The notes under the pieces were generated by a model that made no database searches, was not told the origin of the DNA, and was given only the letters and a program-made list of their open reading frames with translations. Of a DNA stretch of 64,000 nt, positions 7,578 through 16,964 are shown one piece after another (within the stretch, counting starts at the first letter, position 1; every line of letters starts with the position of its first letter). The position numbers and the translations under genes were made by a program. Source of the DNA: an uncultured Muribaculaceae bacterium (GTDB lineage Bacteria; Bacteroidota; Bacteroidia; Bacteroidales; Muribaculaceae); NCBI GenBank assembly GCA_944320595.1, contig CALUIB010000010.1:43172-107171 (forward strand), written 5' to 3'.

Positions 7578-9644
7578 TTATTTCGAGAATGGGGGAGGAG
7601 TGGCTCCTCGTTTTGCTTGGCAATCGGAATCCTCTGTTTTGTTGCCTTCAGCCGTAGTGCCGTTTTGAGGCTCGGCTTCCTTATTGGTTTCCTCCTCTTT
7701 TTTGCGCTTTTCTTCCAGTTCCTCGTTGATTTTCAGTATCTCGTCGGTGCGCGATACCCACGGGCGTTTGCCGAATATATGTTCCACGTCGTCGGTGTAA
7801 ATCACCTCGCGCGATAGTAACATCTCGGTGAGCTTTCCGTGCCCTTCGGCATATTTGCGCAAGATTTCTTTGGCTCGTTCATATTGTTCCGAGATTATTC
7901 TCGACACCTCTTCATCAATGATTTTGGCGCGTTCTTCGCTATACGGCTTGGTGAAACCGTATGATTGGCCTGTTGAGTCATAGTAGCACAAGTTGGGCAA
8001 TTTCTTGCTCATGCCGAAGTATGCCACCATGGCGTAGGCTTGCTTGGTGACGCGTTCAAGGTCGTTGGCAGCACCCGAGGAAATGTGGCCAAGGAAAAGT
8101 TCTTCGGCTGCACGTCCACCCAGGGTGGAACACATTTCATCGAGCATAGCCTCGTAAGTGCTTATTTGACGTTCCTCGGGCAAATACCATGCTGCACCGA
8201 GAGCCTTGCCGCGTGGAACGATTGTTACTTTCACCAACGGGTTGGCGTATTGCAAATGCCAACTGATGGTGGCGTGTCCTGCTTCGTGGATGGCAATGGA
8301 TTTGCGTTCTTCTTCGGTGGTGATTACCGATTTCTTTTCGAGTCCGCCCACTATGCGGTCAACGGCATCCATGAAGTCTTGTTTCTGCACACAGCTATTT
8401 TTGCGGCGAGCGGCTATCAGCGCGGCCTCGTTGCACACGTTGGCAATGTCGGCACCCGAGAAACCCGGTGTCTGCCTTGCCAGCAGGTCGAGGTCAACGC
8501 TGTCGTCTTTCTTTATATTTTTCAAGTGGACTTTGAAAATCTCCTTACGTCCGTTGAGGTCGGGCAAATCGACGTATATTTGTCGGTCGAAGCGCCCGGC
8601 ACGCAGCAGGGCCTTATCGAGAATGTCGGCACGGTTGGTGGCGGCAAGAATGATTACACCGCTGTTGGTGCCGAAACCGTCCATCTCGGTAAGCAATTGG
8701 TTGAGTGTGTTTTCTCTCTCATCGTTGGCACCCATATTGGGGTTCTTGCCACGAGCACGGCCAACGGCATCGATTTCGTCGATGAACACTATGCATGGGG
8801 CTTTTTCCTTAGCCTGACGGAAGAGGTCGCGCACACGCGAAGCACCTACGCCGACAAACATTTCCACAAAGTCGGAACCCGACATTGAGAAGAACGGCAC
8901 ATTGGCCTCGCCTGCTACAGCCTTGGCAAGCAGCGTTTTGCCAGTTCCCGGAGGGCCTACAAGCAACGCCCCCTTGGGGATTTTGCCACCAAGTTCGGTA
9001 TATTTTTGTGGCGTTTTCAAGAAATCCACAATTTCGGCAACTTCGGTTTTGGCCTCTTGCAATCCTGCCACATCGTTGAATGTGACGTGGGTGCTGTTGT
9101 CCTTGTCGAATAGCTTTGCACGCGACTTTCCCACGCTGAACACGCCGCCGGCCGAGCCACCAACTCCGCCAGACATACGCCGCATGAAGAAGTACCACAG
9201 GGCCACAAGCAGCAATATGGGCCACAGGCTCCACAGAAATCCGCCGAAGTCGTTTCCTTTTTCATATTTTACGTTTCCTTTGAATACCCCATCGGCTTCC
9301 CATTGGTCGATTTTTTCTTGCATCTTGTCGGTCGATGGGATTTCAGCAACAATCTTTGCTTGTGCGGTCGTGGATTTTTGGTATTCAGGAAAAATCTTTC
9401 GTGCAAGAGAGTCGGTGAGGACGCCCTCGGCGATACCCTTGTTTGAGATTACCACAATGTCGGTAACACCGCCGCGTTGCACGTATTTCTCGAATTGTGT
9501 CCAATCGACAGGCTGCGTGTAGCTGTCGTTGTTTATCATGTATAGGCCTATGAGTGCAGCCAATATGATTGCATATAGCCAAAATATATTAAATTTTGGC
9601 ATTTTCATTTTGGGTGCATCGTTGCTTGGTGGTTGGTTGTTCAT
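7578..9644 (-). CDS. ftsH: ATP-dependent membrane zinc metalloprotease FtsH
   Basis: FtsH degrades misfolded membrane proteins and regulatory soluble proteins. The 688-aa protein has an N-terminal membrane helix (about 18-38), a periplasmic FtsH_ext domain, a second helix (about 130-150), the AAA domain with Walker A GPPGTGKT and Walker B IVFIDEID, the second region of homology ending in RAGRFDRQ, and the zinc site HEAGH. The C-terminal tail is long and charged ([15 protein letters not shown]). rsfS lies 27 nt upstream, and the pair is likely one operon. The length fits Bacteroidota FtsH. Confidence 0.97.
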   Translation of the reverse strand: MNNQPPSNDAPKMKMPKFNIFWLYAIILAALIGLYMINNDSYTQPVDWTQFEKYVQRGGVTDIVVISNKGIAEGVLTDSLARKIFPEYQKSTTAQAKIVAEIPSTDKMQEKIDQWEADGVFKGNVKYEKGNDFGGFLWSLWPILLLVALWYFFMRRMSGGVGGSAGGVFSVGKSRAKLFDKDNSTHVTFNDVAGLQEAKTEVAEIVDFLKTPQKYTELGGKIPKGALLVGPPGTGKTLLAKAVAGEANVPFFSMSGSDFVEMFVGVGASRVRDLFRQAKEKAPCIVFIDEIDAVGRARGKNPNMGANDERENTLNQLLTEMDGFGTNSGVIILAATNRADILDKALLRAGRFDRQIYVDLPDLNGRKEIFKVHLKNIKKDDSVDLDLLARQTPGFSGADIANVCNEAALIAARRKNSCVQKQDFMDAVDRIVGGLEKKSVITTEEERKSIAIHEAGHATISWHLQYANPLVKVTIVPRGKALGAAWYLPEERQISTYEAMLDEMCSTLGGRAAEELFLGHISSGAANDLERVTKQAYAMVAYFGMSKKLPNLCYYDSTGQSYGFTKPYSEERAKIIDEEVSRIISEQYERAKEILRKYAEGHGKLTEMLLSREVIYTDDVEHIFGKRPWVSRTDEILKINEELEEKRKKEEETNKEAEPQNGTTAEGNKTEDSDCQAKRGATPPPFSK

Positions 9645-9671
9645 ATCTAAATTAGGTGAATATCGTTGTTG

Positions 9672-10031
9672 TCAGTCAAGGTCGGGAACTTCGGTTATCG
9701 GTGCGTCGCTCCACAACTGTTCCAGATTGTACCGCTCGCGGTACTCTGGTAAGAATACATGAACATAAATCGTGCCATAGTCGATTACTATCCATTGCGA
9801 ACTTTCATACCCGTCGTAGTTGAATGGCTTGTCGCCGGTGGTCTTGCGTACATATTCTCTTATGCTGTCGGCAATTGAAGAAACGTGCATTGTGGAAGTG
9901 CCTTGGCAGATTATGAAGTTTTGTGTGGCGACATTTTCTATGCCGCTTAGGTCAACCAAAGTGATTTTCTTGCCTTTGCGTTCTTGAATTCCCTCGATAA
10001 TTCTGTTTAATAATTGCTTTTGTTCTGTCAT
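9672..10031 (-). CDS. rsfS: Ribosome silencing factor RsfS
   Basis: RsfS (YbeB/iojap family) binds ribosomal protein L14 and blocks subunit joining when nutrients are scarce. The 119-aa protein contains the family signature: DLSGIENVATQNFIICQGTS, then GYESSQWIVIDYGTIYVHVF and YNLEQLWSDA. Length and motif order are normal. It is the first gene of a run into ftsH, with a promoter at 10060-10090. The rsfS-ftsH pairing recurs in Bacteroidota. Confidence 0.96.
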   Translation of the reverse strand: MTEQKQLLNRIIEGIQERKGKKITLVDLSGIENVATQNFIICQGTSTMHVSSIADSIREYVRKTTGDKPFNYDGYESSQWIVIDYGTIYVHVFLPEYRERYNLEQLWSDAPITEVPDLD

Positions 10032-10059
10032 ATATTTGTATTGGTGCCAATTAATCGTG

Positions 10060-10090
10060 CAAAGTTAGTGCATCGCTGCCGTAAAACAAT
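10060..10090 (-). promoter_or_regulatory. Promoter for rsfS-ftsH
   Basis: On the minus strand TAACTTTG lies at 10060-10067 and ATTG (a TTTG variant) at 10087-10090, 19 bp apart. The transcript would start near 10053, about 20 nt before the rsfS ATG. Confidence 0.6.
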
Positions 10091-10160
10091 AAAGTTGTCT
10101 TTAAAAAATGTTTAGGTGGGCTTTTGTAACGCTTTGCGGCATTGCTTTTTTATGTTGCAA

Positions 10161-10176
10161 TAACTTTGTAAATTTG
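10161..10176 (+). promoter_or_regulatory. Two overlapping -7 boxes before the small lipoprotein gene
   Basis: TAACTTTG (10161-10168) and TAAATTTG (10169-10176) sit directly in tandem 31-46 nt before the start codon. The nearest upstream TTTG (10133-10136) is 24 bp from the first box, so the -33 match is poor. Confidence 0.4.
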
Positions 10177-10206
10177 CAATATGATTCAATCAATTAGGAA
10201 TTAAGG

Positions 10207-10533
10207 ATGAGAAATTTTAGTATATTGCTGTGTGGTGCAGCAGTTTGCTTGACTGCTTGTGGTGGCGGAGGCGAAATGGGAAACCGCATGGCGGATGAGG
10301 CTCGGCAACGCGCCGAAACAGCCGCGGCCAATGTGGTGGCGAATGATAGTGTGGGGCTCATGCAACTGCAAGATTGCATATTGCAGGCAAAGGCCGAGCA
10401 AAGCGAATACTTGCTGCTCGGCGATACTGCTGCAGCCGATACTTTCGATGTCGCTTTCCGCCAGTATGTGGAACGGCATAATCCACGGCTTGCGAGCGAA
10501 ATGTTTAATGCCGCTACGGCACATAAGCGGTAA
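10207..10533 (+). CDS. Small hypothetical lipoprotein
   Basis: The 108-aa protein begins with a lipoprotein signal peptide ending in the lipobox LTAC (Cys 18), followed by a glycine-rich GGGGE spacer. The rest is a hydrophilic, mostly helical stretch rich in Ala, Glu and Arg. I do not recognise the family. It stands 63 nt before the polyprenyl synthetase gene on the same strand. Acidic residues are not directly after the Cys, so I cannot say whether it is surface-exported. Confidence 0.75.
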   Translation: MRNFSILLCGAAVCLTACGGGGEMGNRMADEARQRAETAAANVVANDSVGLMQLQDCILQAKAEQSEYLLLGDTAAADTFDVAFRQYVERHNPRLASEMFNAATAHKR

Positions 10534-10596
10534 ATCCAGCTTTGTTGCATTTGCGTGAAAACAATTATTAAACTTGACACAGAGAAATAGACAATT

Positions 10597-11574
10597 ATGC
10601 TGAAATTTGAAAAATATGTGGAGATGGCGAGCCGTGCAGTGGCTGCCATCGATTATCCAGCCAGCCCTGCCGGGTTGTATGAACCTATCGCCTACACGAT
10701 GTCGCTCGGTGGCAAGCGGTTGCGCCCGGTGCTGGTGCTGATGGCGTGTGATGCCTTTGCAGGTGGTTGTGAACGTGCGGTGGATGCCGCCGTGGGGATA
10801 GAGCTATATCATAATTTTACTTTGCTGCACGATGATGTGATGGACCGTGCCGACTTGCGCCGCGGCCAACCGACTGTACACGTGAAGTGGAACGACAATA
10901 CGGCCATTCTTTCGGGCGATGCCATGCTCACCATGGCCGGACAGTATATGGCTCGCACTCCTGCCGAAGTGCTGCCACGTGTGTTTGATGTGTTTAACCG
11001 CACGGCCATGGAAGTGTATGAGGGTCAACAGTATGATGTGGATTTTGAGCAGCGCAACGATGTGACCGAACGCGAATACATCGATATGATTCGCCTAAAG
11101 ACGAGCGTGTTGCTTGGTTGTGCCTGCAAGGTGGGGGCAATCATAGGTGGTGCTGATGATGCGGCTGCCGATGCCCTGTATAACTACGGTTGTGACTTGG
11201 GGCTTGCGTTCCAACTGCAAGATGACTGGCTTGATGTGTATGGCGACCCTGCAACATTTGGAAAAGAGATAGGCGGCGATATTGTCAACAACAAGAAGAC
11301 GTATATGCTTATAAACGCCTTGGCCGATGCCACTGGCGATGATGCTGCCGAACTGCGGCATTGGCTCAACGACAACGACCCGGCTCACCGTGCCGATAAG
11401 GTTGCCGCAGTGCGCAGCATATATGACCGCCTTGGCATCGCAGCGAAGGCCGAAAAGGAGATAGCACGTTACACCTGGCAGTCGCTTGAATGGCTTGAAA
11501 AAGTGCCGATGGACGATGAGGCGCGACAGGCTTTCCGCGATTTGGCGACTATGCTTGTAGGGCGCAGGAAATGA
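10597..11574 (+). CDS. Trans-isoprenyl diphosphate synthase (polyprenyl synthetase family)
   Basis: The enzyme lengthens isoprenoid diphosphates by head-to-tail condensation with IPP. The 325-aa protein has the first aspartate-rich motif HDDVMDRADLRRG and the second LQDDWLDVYGD, with GGKRLRP at the substrate-binding N-terminus. Product length cannot be fixed from motifs alone; the position before the first DDxxD reads YHNFTLLH, lacking a bulky pair that would force short farnesyl products, so geranylgeranyl or longer is possible. The stop codon overlaps the tatD start (ATGA), showing translational coupling. Confidence 0.93.
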   Translation: MLKFEKYVEMASRAVAAIDYPASPAGLYEPIAYTMSLGGKRLRPVLVLMACDAFAGGCERAVDAAVGIELYHNFTLLHDDVMDRADLRRGQPTVHVKWNDNTAILSGDAMLTMAGQYMARTPAEVLPRVFDVFNRTAMEVYEGQQYDVDFEQRNDVTEREYIDMIRLKTSVLLGCACKVGAIIGGADDAAADALYNYGCDLGLAFQLQDDWLDVYGDPATFGKEIGGDIVNNKKTYMLINALADATGDDAAELRHWLNDNDPAHRADKVAAVRSIYDRLGIAAKAEKEIARYTWQSLEWLEKVPMDDEARQAFRDLATMLVGRRK

Positions 11575-12335
11575 TTGACACACATTCGCATATTTATTTG
11601 CCCGAGTTTGACGGCGACCGTGATGAAGTGGTGGCGCGAGCCAGGGCAGCTGGCGTGAACCACATAGTGCTGCCCAATGTGGACTTGACCACGGTGGAAC
11701 CCATGTACAGGCTTAACGACGCTTATCCCGATTATACCTCGGTGGCAATGGGATTGCACCCCATCGAAGTGGATGGAGATTACAGGCCTGCACTTGAGGC
11801 CATAGCATCGAGATTAGGAGAGCGGCGGTTTGTAGCCATTGGGGAGATAGGCATAGATATGTATTGGGACAAGACGCATCGCGCCGAGCAAATGGATGCA
11901 TTTGCCGAGCAGATAAGCTGGGCTGTGGAACGCGACTTGCCAGTGATAATACATTGCCGCGACGGGCTCGACGAAGTGTTGCAGGTATTCGATCGTTTCA
12001 CTCGGTTGCCGCAAGGGGTGTTCCACAGCTTTGGCGGCACGGTCGATGACGTGCGGCGCATACGCAGCTATGGAGATTTCTACTTCGGAGTGAACGGTGT
12101 GGTGACATTCAAGCGGTCGCAAGTGCCTGCGGTGCTGCCCGAGATAGGTCTTGGCCGCATATTGCTCGAAACCGATGCGCCCTACCTTGCCCCGGTGCCA
12201 CATCGAGGCCGCCGCAACGAGAGCAGCTACATTCCCGACATAGCCGCCTGCATAGCCACTCATCTTGGCGTGACCGCCGAGGAAGTATCGTCAGCCACTG
12301 ATGCCTCGGCTCGAAGACTTTTCCGACTAAAATAA
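11571..12335 (+). CDS. tatD: TatD-family metal-dependent hydrolase
   Basis: TatD-type enzymes are Mg2+-dependent DNases/hydrolases with a TIM-barrel amidohydrolase fold. The 254-aa protein has the metal motifs HSHIY at the N-terminus, GEIGID near 90, IIHCRDG near 122, FHSFGG near 151 and LLETDAPYLAP near 200. The length is typical. It overlaps the preceding synthase gene by 4 nt and is followed by a strong hairpin. The repair or RNA-quality-control function described for E. coli TatD is not specifically shown here. Confidence 0.93.
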   Translation: MIDTHSHIYLPEFDGDRDEVVARARAAGVNHIVLPNVDLTTVEPMYRLNDAYPDYTSVAMGLHPIEVDGDYRPALEAIASRLGERRFVAIGEIGIDMYWDKTHRAEQMDAFAEQISWAVERDLPVIIHCRDGLDEVLQVFDRFTRLPQGVFHSFGGTVDDVRRIRSYGDFYFGVNGVVTFKRSQVPAVLPEIGLGRILLETDAPYLAPVPHRGRRNESSYIPDIAACIATHLGVTAEEVSSATDASARRLFRLK

Positions 12336-12341
12336 AACACC

Positions 12342-12374
12342 AGCAATAGGGCGCAGAACTTGCGCCCTATTGCT
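12342..12374 (+). terminator. Terminator after tatD
   Basis: A 14-bp perfect stem (12342-12355 with 12361-12374) has a 5-nt loop. The tract after it is weak in T, but the position 7 nt past the stop codon fits a terminator. Confidence 0.75.
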
Positions 12375-12430
12375 GTGTAATAATGTTGCATGGTGAGGCG
12401 GAAAATGCCGCGCATCACTGCCTTTAAAGC

Positions 12431-12975
12431 CTACAGCGCGGAGAGCGTGAACGCTGAGAATTCGTCAGTGTCCATTGTTTCCCACACGAGGGTGCGGCTA
12501 TAGGTACTAATTGAGTCTTTACCTGTTTCGTCATCAGTAGATATGTAAATGTAAGCATTGAGATTTCCGTCGTCATTAATACCTTCACAGTTGTATTTGT
12601 TGCTGTATTCCAGCACGGCACCTCGCCTATTGGAAGGTATTTCCATACCGTCAATTTTGGCGAATGTTGTTATTGTATCCTCGTAAGGAAATATTCCTAC
12701 TTGTATAGGAAAGATGTCATCGTCACTTTCGAAAGTTATGTCGATGCAATCATCGTGGTGTCGTAATTTATTTCCAATTATTAGTGTCCGATAAACAGAT
12801 TCAATAGTCTGATTATCGGCATTGTTTTTATAGACAAGCCTCTTTGTTAAAGTTGCTGCTTAATTCAATGTATATCAATAAGTTATTGACGGTTTGAAAA
12901 TTTTTATCGGACAGCAATAATTTCCAATTAGTCGAGGCAGCGTTTGACGAATGCCATTACTTCTGATTTGTCCAT
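12431..12975 (-). pseudogene. Broken YbjN-like gene
   Basis: Two pieces lie in different frames. An ATG at 12975 opens MDKSEVMAFVKRCLD and then hits a stop after 15 codons. A second frame, open from about 12858 down to 12431, encodes about 142 residues including DDIFPIQVGIFPYEDTITTF, then EIPSNRRGAVLEYSNKYN. The second frame has no usable ATG until codon 72 (12646). The combined pattern (short helical start, acidic strands, then IPxxxRxxVxEYxNKxN) resembles YbjN-type sensory domains, but that assignment is from memory of the pattern. About 70 nt between the pieces are AT-rich and unreadable. The likely cause is decay by deletion. It follows the DUF4112 gene by 21 nt, as a former fourth gene of that run. 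Confidence 0.5.
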
Positions 12976-12996
12976 AATTTAGGGAGTTTTAGAGCG

Positions 12997-13596
12997 TTAG
13001 AATAAGTTAGAGATAAAATCGGAGACTGCCGTTGTTACCCATATAGCAAATTCTATGAGCCAGTAGATGATGAAACAGAAAAGGACAATAAGCACCCCCA
13101 TCCACCATGCCTTGCCGTTCACTTCGTCTATCACCTCTTGGTCGTCTTCGACAAAACCGACAATCAGGCGGCAGTTTTGCAAATATCCGCGGTTGAATGC
13201 ATCAAAGATGTCGCCAATCCAAAATGGAATGAGACCGATGGCAATGTCGCGCAGCACATTGAATATCACCGCGAGCGTGAGTGGCAGCGAGCGCACTTTG
13301 AAGGCTGCCACATAGATAAACGGCCATACAAGCAGCGAAGTGAGGAAGTCGCCTAAACTGGGCAGGATGAAACCTATTATCGGGTCGAGGAAATATTTGT
13401 CCATATATTTATTGATGGCCATGCAGGCTTTGTATGAAAGAGAATCCTCGATTTCGAGACGGCGCATTTCTTTTGCTTCACGCCGTTCCTCTTCTTTTGA
13501 TATGGCCCGTTCTATTTCGTATTGCTCTTGGGCATCGTCAAGTCCCAACTCTTGTCGCGCTCTTTGGCGGCGTCCGCTTTGCGTTACGTCACTCAT
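12997..13596 (-). CDS. DUF4112-type membrane protein
   Basis: The 199-aa protein has a charged, probably coiled N-terminal 60 residues (many Glu/Arg), then the motif MDKYFLDPIIGFILPSLGDF typical of DUF4112, followed by three to four hydrophobic segments and a final helix with WWMGVLIVLFCFIIYWLIEF. The function of DUF4112 is unknown. Its start overlaps the stop of the 714-aa coiled-coil gene by 4 nt, so the two products are made together. The extended charged N-terminus is longer than I expect for simple DUF4112 proteins. Confidence 0.8.
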   Translation of the reverse strand: MSDVTQSGRRQRARQELGLDDAQEQYEIERAISKEEERREAKEMRRLEIEDSLSYKACMAINKYMDKYFLDPIIGFILPSLGDFLTSLLVWPFIYVAAFKVRSLPLTLAVIFNVLRDIAIGLIPFWIGDIFDAFNRGYLQNCRLIVGFVEDDQEVIDEVNGKAWWMGVLIVLFCFIIYWLIEFAIWVTTAVSDFISNLF

Positions 13597-15737
13597 AGTT
13601 CTATTGTTTTATTTCCGTTAAAAAATTCAGTCCATTCGTCATCGGTAAACAGGCGGCTGTCTTTTCCTGCCAGCGACAGCAGGGCGTCTTTCAGCTGCTC
13701 ATGCCCTTTGGCCGTGTTTATACGGCTAAGGCTCTCGCGCAGAATTGCGCTTTTGTCATCGATTTCGGCGATGTTGCGGCGGAACTCCTCTTGCAGCTTT
13801 GCAAGTTCCTGGTCATATTTTTCTGCGGCAATTGCACTTTTGGCCCGTTGGGCTTGCAGGGTACCCCATGCTTCGAGCAGGTTGATAGTGCCTTGTATTG
13901 CTACATTGCCGGCATTGGCAATTTGCAGGGTACCTTCTTCCGACAATTCTGTATGCCGAACCGGGTTGTTTTGCTGTTTGTTGGTGACATCGATTGTAGT
14001 CTGTTCCCTTTCTGCTGCAATTCGGCGTTGTTTATTCACGTCACTTATAGCTTCTGCCATGGCATTGCCATCTATGAATGCCAATTGTCGCACGCCGTTG
14101 GCAAACGCGGCGATGTTTTGCTGCAGGTCGGGTGGCAGTTCTGTGTCTTGCCGTGTTATTGTTACACGCTCGGTAAGTTTTTGGTCGAGATGGCTTTCTG
14201 CGATTTCTCGGGCAATGCGTAACAGCTTGACAATCGATTCAAGGTGCGGCAGTATTTTCTCACGAGTTGCTTGGGTAACTTTCAGTTCCCCCATGATGCG
14301 CTTATTAATGCGGTTTAGTTCCTGCCTAAGTTCCTGCCTGCGCGGTTGCAGGCGGGCGAGTGTAGCTTTTTGGTTCATCAGCTCGTCGTTGTCAAGTTTG
14401 ATGTCGGTCTGCAAGTCTTCGTAACGGGTTATGACAGGCTTGCAAGCAATGTTCCACTCGTATATTTCACGGTTGTATCGTTTCCTGCCAAATAACAATG
14501 GTTTCTTGGGTTTGCTTTCTCGAGCCTGGGTGTATCGGTCAAGCATATTGGAAAGCAATGTGTTACACTTATCGATGTGTGCGGTGTAATATGCCAGATT
14601 GGTTTCGGCATCGGCTATTTCGGCCTCGACCTCCCGGCATTGGTCAAGTATTTTGTCACGTTGTTGTTTCAGTGATTGGATGTTTGGATTTTTATAGATG
14701 CTGTCAACTATTTGTTGCCATTCTCCTTGTAGCACTTGGTCGCTGTATTGGCAGAAAGCCTCGCTTTGGGGAATAAACAGGTCGTTAAGCGTCTTGTATA
14801 TCACAAGCAGGCGGCTAAGGTCGCCCTTGACAAGTGTCACATCGTGTTTCACGCTGTTCTTTAGTGTCAGTAGTTCCTCCTTCAGTTCTGAGGTGCGGCT
14901 GCTTGCGTCGATGTAGTGCAATACCATGTTAAGCCCGGCAAGTAATAGCCCGGCTTGCTTGCTGCCTGCGCTGCGGTAGGAGTTGCTTGCCTGTTTGAGC
15001 GACTGTGAGAAACTTTCGGAGATGCTACTCATCAGTATCGAGCAGTGTTCGGTGATTTGGTCATAGTCGAGTTTGACGTTTTGCAGCATCTGCTGCGTGT
15101 CGAGCCATTCTATCGAGTCGAAGTCGAATAGTTGAGGCGCGATGGCTTTTACCGAATCGCCGAAAGCATCGATAAGCACCAAGGCATAACGGCGGTAAAT
15201 GTCGCAGACGTGGCTGCGCAATGTCACAAAGTCGGCGATTAGCACTTTTACGCTGTCGCGGGCACCGTCGTAGTTGCCTATAAGTTGTGAATAGCAGTCG
15301 AATAGGGCAGAGGCTTCCTTTCGCACTTCGGTTACTCCTTTAGTGCCGACTATGGTGCTGAGCAGGTCGAAACCTGAACTGCTTTGAGGGCGCATCATGG
15401 CGGCAATACTGTTTTCGAGTTTGCTGATTGCTTTGTTGCCGATGTCCATCTTGTTGTGCATCAGTGAGAACAGTTCCTCGGTGTCGTTTTCATTGGCAAA
15501 GAATTCCACTTGATAGCCGTAAACAATTGTATTGTGTTGGGCATTGTCGATGAATGACTCTTCAATCACTTTATTGCCATTGAACAGACGATAGGCTTCC
15601 CACACCAGCCGGTCGATTTCGTGGCTGTCGCTCATTTGCAGCTCGTAGGCGAGGTCGGCACGGGTGAATGTGCATTTTTCCTGCCATAGCCGGTGTGCAA
15701 TGTCTTTGATTTTTTGGTAAATGATTTTGTCGTCCAT
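13593..15737 (-). CDS. Large coiled-coil protein of unknown function
   Basis: The 714-aa protein opens with a small winged-helix-like segment (MDDKIIYQKIKDIAHRLW through RLFNGNKV, about 1-50) and is then almost wholly helical. Heptad-rich stretches occur around 250-330, 370-430 and 450-560. A hydrophobic patch (AGLLLAGLNMVLHYI, near 260-275) lies in the middle. No enzyme motif was seen. I chose the ATG at 15737 rather than the one at 15860, because the upstream one would read through the end of the preceding gene and adds a low-quality His/Arg-rich extension. It lies between a membrane protein gene (20 nt upstream) and a DUF4112 gene (4-nt overlap), suggesting a membrane-bound complex. Confidence 0.7.
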   Translation of the reverse strand: MDDKIIYQKIKDIAHRLWQEKCTFTRADLAYELQMSDSHEIDRLVWEAYRLFNGNKVIEESFIDNAQHNTIVYGYQVEFFANENDTEELFSLMHNKMDIGNKAISKLENSIAAMMRPQSSSGFDLLSTIVGTKGVTEVRKEASALFDCYSQLIGNYDGARDSVKVLIADFVTLRSHVCDIYRRYALVLIDAFGDSVKAIAPQLFDFDSIEWLDTQQMLQNVKLDYDQITEHCSILMSSISESFSQSLKQASNSYRSAGSKQAGLLLAGLNMVLHYIDASSRTSELKEELLTLKNSVKHDVTLVKGDLSRLLVIYKTLNDLFIPQSEAFCQYSDQVLQGEWQQIVDSIYKNPNIQSLKQQRDKILDQCREVEAEIADAETNLAYYTAHIDKCNTLLSNMLDRYTQARESKPKKPLLFGRKRYNREIYEWNIACKPVITRYEDLQTDIKLDNDELMNQKATLARLQPRRQELRQELNRINKRIMGELKVTQATREKILPHLESIVKLLRIAREIAESHLDQKLTERVTITRQDTELPPDLQQNIAAFANGVRQLAFIDGNAMAEAISDVNKQRRIAAEREQTTIDVTNKQQNNPVRHTELSEEGTLQIANAGNVAIQGTINLLEAWGTLQAQRAKSAIAAEKYDQELAKLQEEFRRNIAEIDDKSAILRESLSRINTAKGHEQLKDALLSLAGKDSRLFTDDEWTEFFNGNKTIEL

Positions 15738-15757
15738 AGTTATTGTGTATTTGAAGT

Positions 15758-16282
15758 TTATTGTGCAGAGTGGAATAGCAATTGGCAGGCGGCGATGATG
15801 AGTGCCGAGCCTGTGATGGATGCGAACACGGTGACGAAACGGTTGAATGTGTACATCCATGTGATTTCAAACAGGCTGACGTTGCTGTTTTGGTAAAACA
15901 TTCTCAATGACACCACCTCGTTGATGTTGGCAGCAGTGAACACTGCCGCTGCTATAGCGGCGGCGAGCGCTACTATGCCACAGCCTATGGCAATGCCGCC
16001 GAGTCCGCCGAGCTGGGTATGGGTGTTTGCCAGGGCTGTGGCCATATAGATGGCTCCGGCGGCAAGCAGCAGGTTGACTATATCGGTAACCGTGCCTTTC
16101 GACGGGATGCCGCCTATGATGGTCTTGACTAAGGCTGCCAAAATCGGCCCCATGATGGCGGCAAGCGGTTTGTTGTCGATTTCGGCGGAAGATGTAAACA
16201 ATAATACTTCAAAGGCTGCCACTACGATTAATGTAGTGATGCCTTCCACATTGGCTATTATCCAAGCGATTGCAGTTTTCAT
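15758..16282 (-). CDS. Hypothetical multi-pass membrane protein
   Basis: The 174-aa protein has four to five hydrophobic helices: an N-terminal AWIIANVEGITTLIVVAAFE, an amphipathic middle with LAAIMGPILAALVKTIIGG, a Gly/Ala-rich pair (GGLGGIAIGCGIVALAAAIAAA) and a final helix near the C-terminus (FASITGSALIIAACQLLF). I do not recognise the family. It is the first gene of the run that continues with the coiled-coil and DUF4112 proteins. A 9-bp hairpin upstream (16323-16347) separates it from the next run. Confidence 0.7.
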   Translation of the reverse strand: MKTAIAWIIANVEGITTLIVVAAFEVLLFTSSAEIDNKPLAAIMGPILAALVKTIIGGIPSKGTVTDIVNLLLAAGAIYMATALANTHTQLGGLGGIAIGCGIVALAAAIAAAVFTAANINEVVSLRMFYQNSNVSLFEITWMYTFNRFVTVFASITGSALIIAACQLLFHSAQ

Positions 16283-16322
16283 TTTGTGTGTCGTTTTCGT
16301 TGGTTGACTCAGTATGCGTGAG

Positions 16323-16347
16323 ATTCGTTTCGAGAATTGAAACGAAT
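16323..16347 (-). terminator. Hairpin after the six-gene run
   Basis: ATTCGTTTC (16323-16331) pairs perfectly with GAAACGAAT (16339-16347) around a 7-nt loop. It lies 55 nt past the stop of the acidic gene at 16402. The run after it is not T-rich, so termination is likely but not certain. Confidence 0.5.
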
Positions 16348-16401
16348 AAATTTAATAACGCAGATAATGGCTTCCTCCGTTTATTAATTCAATTCGGTTT
16401 A

Positions 16402-16956
16402 TTATGATATAGTTGTCAAGAAGTAAAGTGACGTAATCTTTTTTATCAACTGGATCCGGTTCTTCCTGTGCAACAATATTGTGTCCTTTAATACCAACTT
16501 CCTTATTTTGGCCTCAAACTTCGGGTCGATTTCATCCGGGTCGATATCATCATCGTTATCATCAGAAGCATATTTGTCGTCAATAAATTGAGATATTTCA
16601 AAGTCCAACTCCTGTGCATCATTTCGTTGAGATATTAAATTTTCATATCGATTACAGATTTGGGTCAATATATCAATATCGTTGGCATCTGGATTGTTTT
16701 GATTGATGTAATCAGTCAATGAGTCAAGTGTTATCTTATTCTCCGAACTTTTTAGCAAGACGTTAACATCCACAGATAATTTTATGAATTTTTTCAACCA
16801 CTTGGCAAAGTATCGGATTCCTTTCCTATCATTCAACGAAAAAAGCACTGGGTTGTCATTGCCGTCCTCATCAGTAGAAAAGTTCTCTCCCGTTTCGTTG
16901 ATTTTTTGCAGCATATAGCATGACAGGATTTTCACGACGGTATTTTTGGTAATCAT
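16402..16956 (-). CDS. Hypothetical acidic protein
   Basis: The 184-aa protein is helical and acidic, with a striking Asp-rich stretch (SDDNDDDIDPDEIDP, near 131-145) and a basic C-terminal tail. No family is recognised and there is no signal peptide. It is the last gene of the tightly spaced run that contains the LHH nuclease. An acidic, small, terminal gene is where an immunity protein might sit, but it is not directly next to the nuclease. Base composition is more AT-rich than the neighbouring coiled-coil gene. Confidence 0.65.
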   Translation of the reverse strand: MITKNTVVKILSCYMLQKINETGENFSTDEDGNDNPVLFSLNDRKGIRYFAKWLKKFIKLSVDVNVLLKSSENKITLDSLTDYINQNNPDANDIDILTQICNRYENLISQRNDAQELDFEISQFIDDKYASDDNDDDIDPDEIDPKFEAKIRKLVLKDTILLHRKNRIQLIKKITSLYFLTTIS

Positions 16957-16964
16957 GATTCTTA

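Noticed and set aside
7578..9644. Long open frames on the plus strand across ftsH (for example 8040-8888)
   Set aside because: They mirror the codon pattern of ftsH, have no protein-like motifs, and ftsH is certain.
12424..12654. 76-aa minus-strand frame MTVWKYLPIG...
   Set aside because: The neighbouring frame (IPSNRRGAVLEYSNKYN) is more protein-like and extends 70 codons further upstream.
13522..14424. 300-codon plus-strand frame opposite the 714-aa coiled-coil gene
   Set aside because: It is Ser/Arg/Leu/Cys-rich in the way expected from the complement of a Glu/Gln/Leu-rich helical protein.
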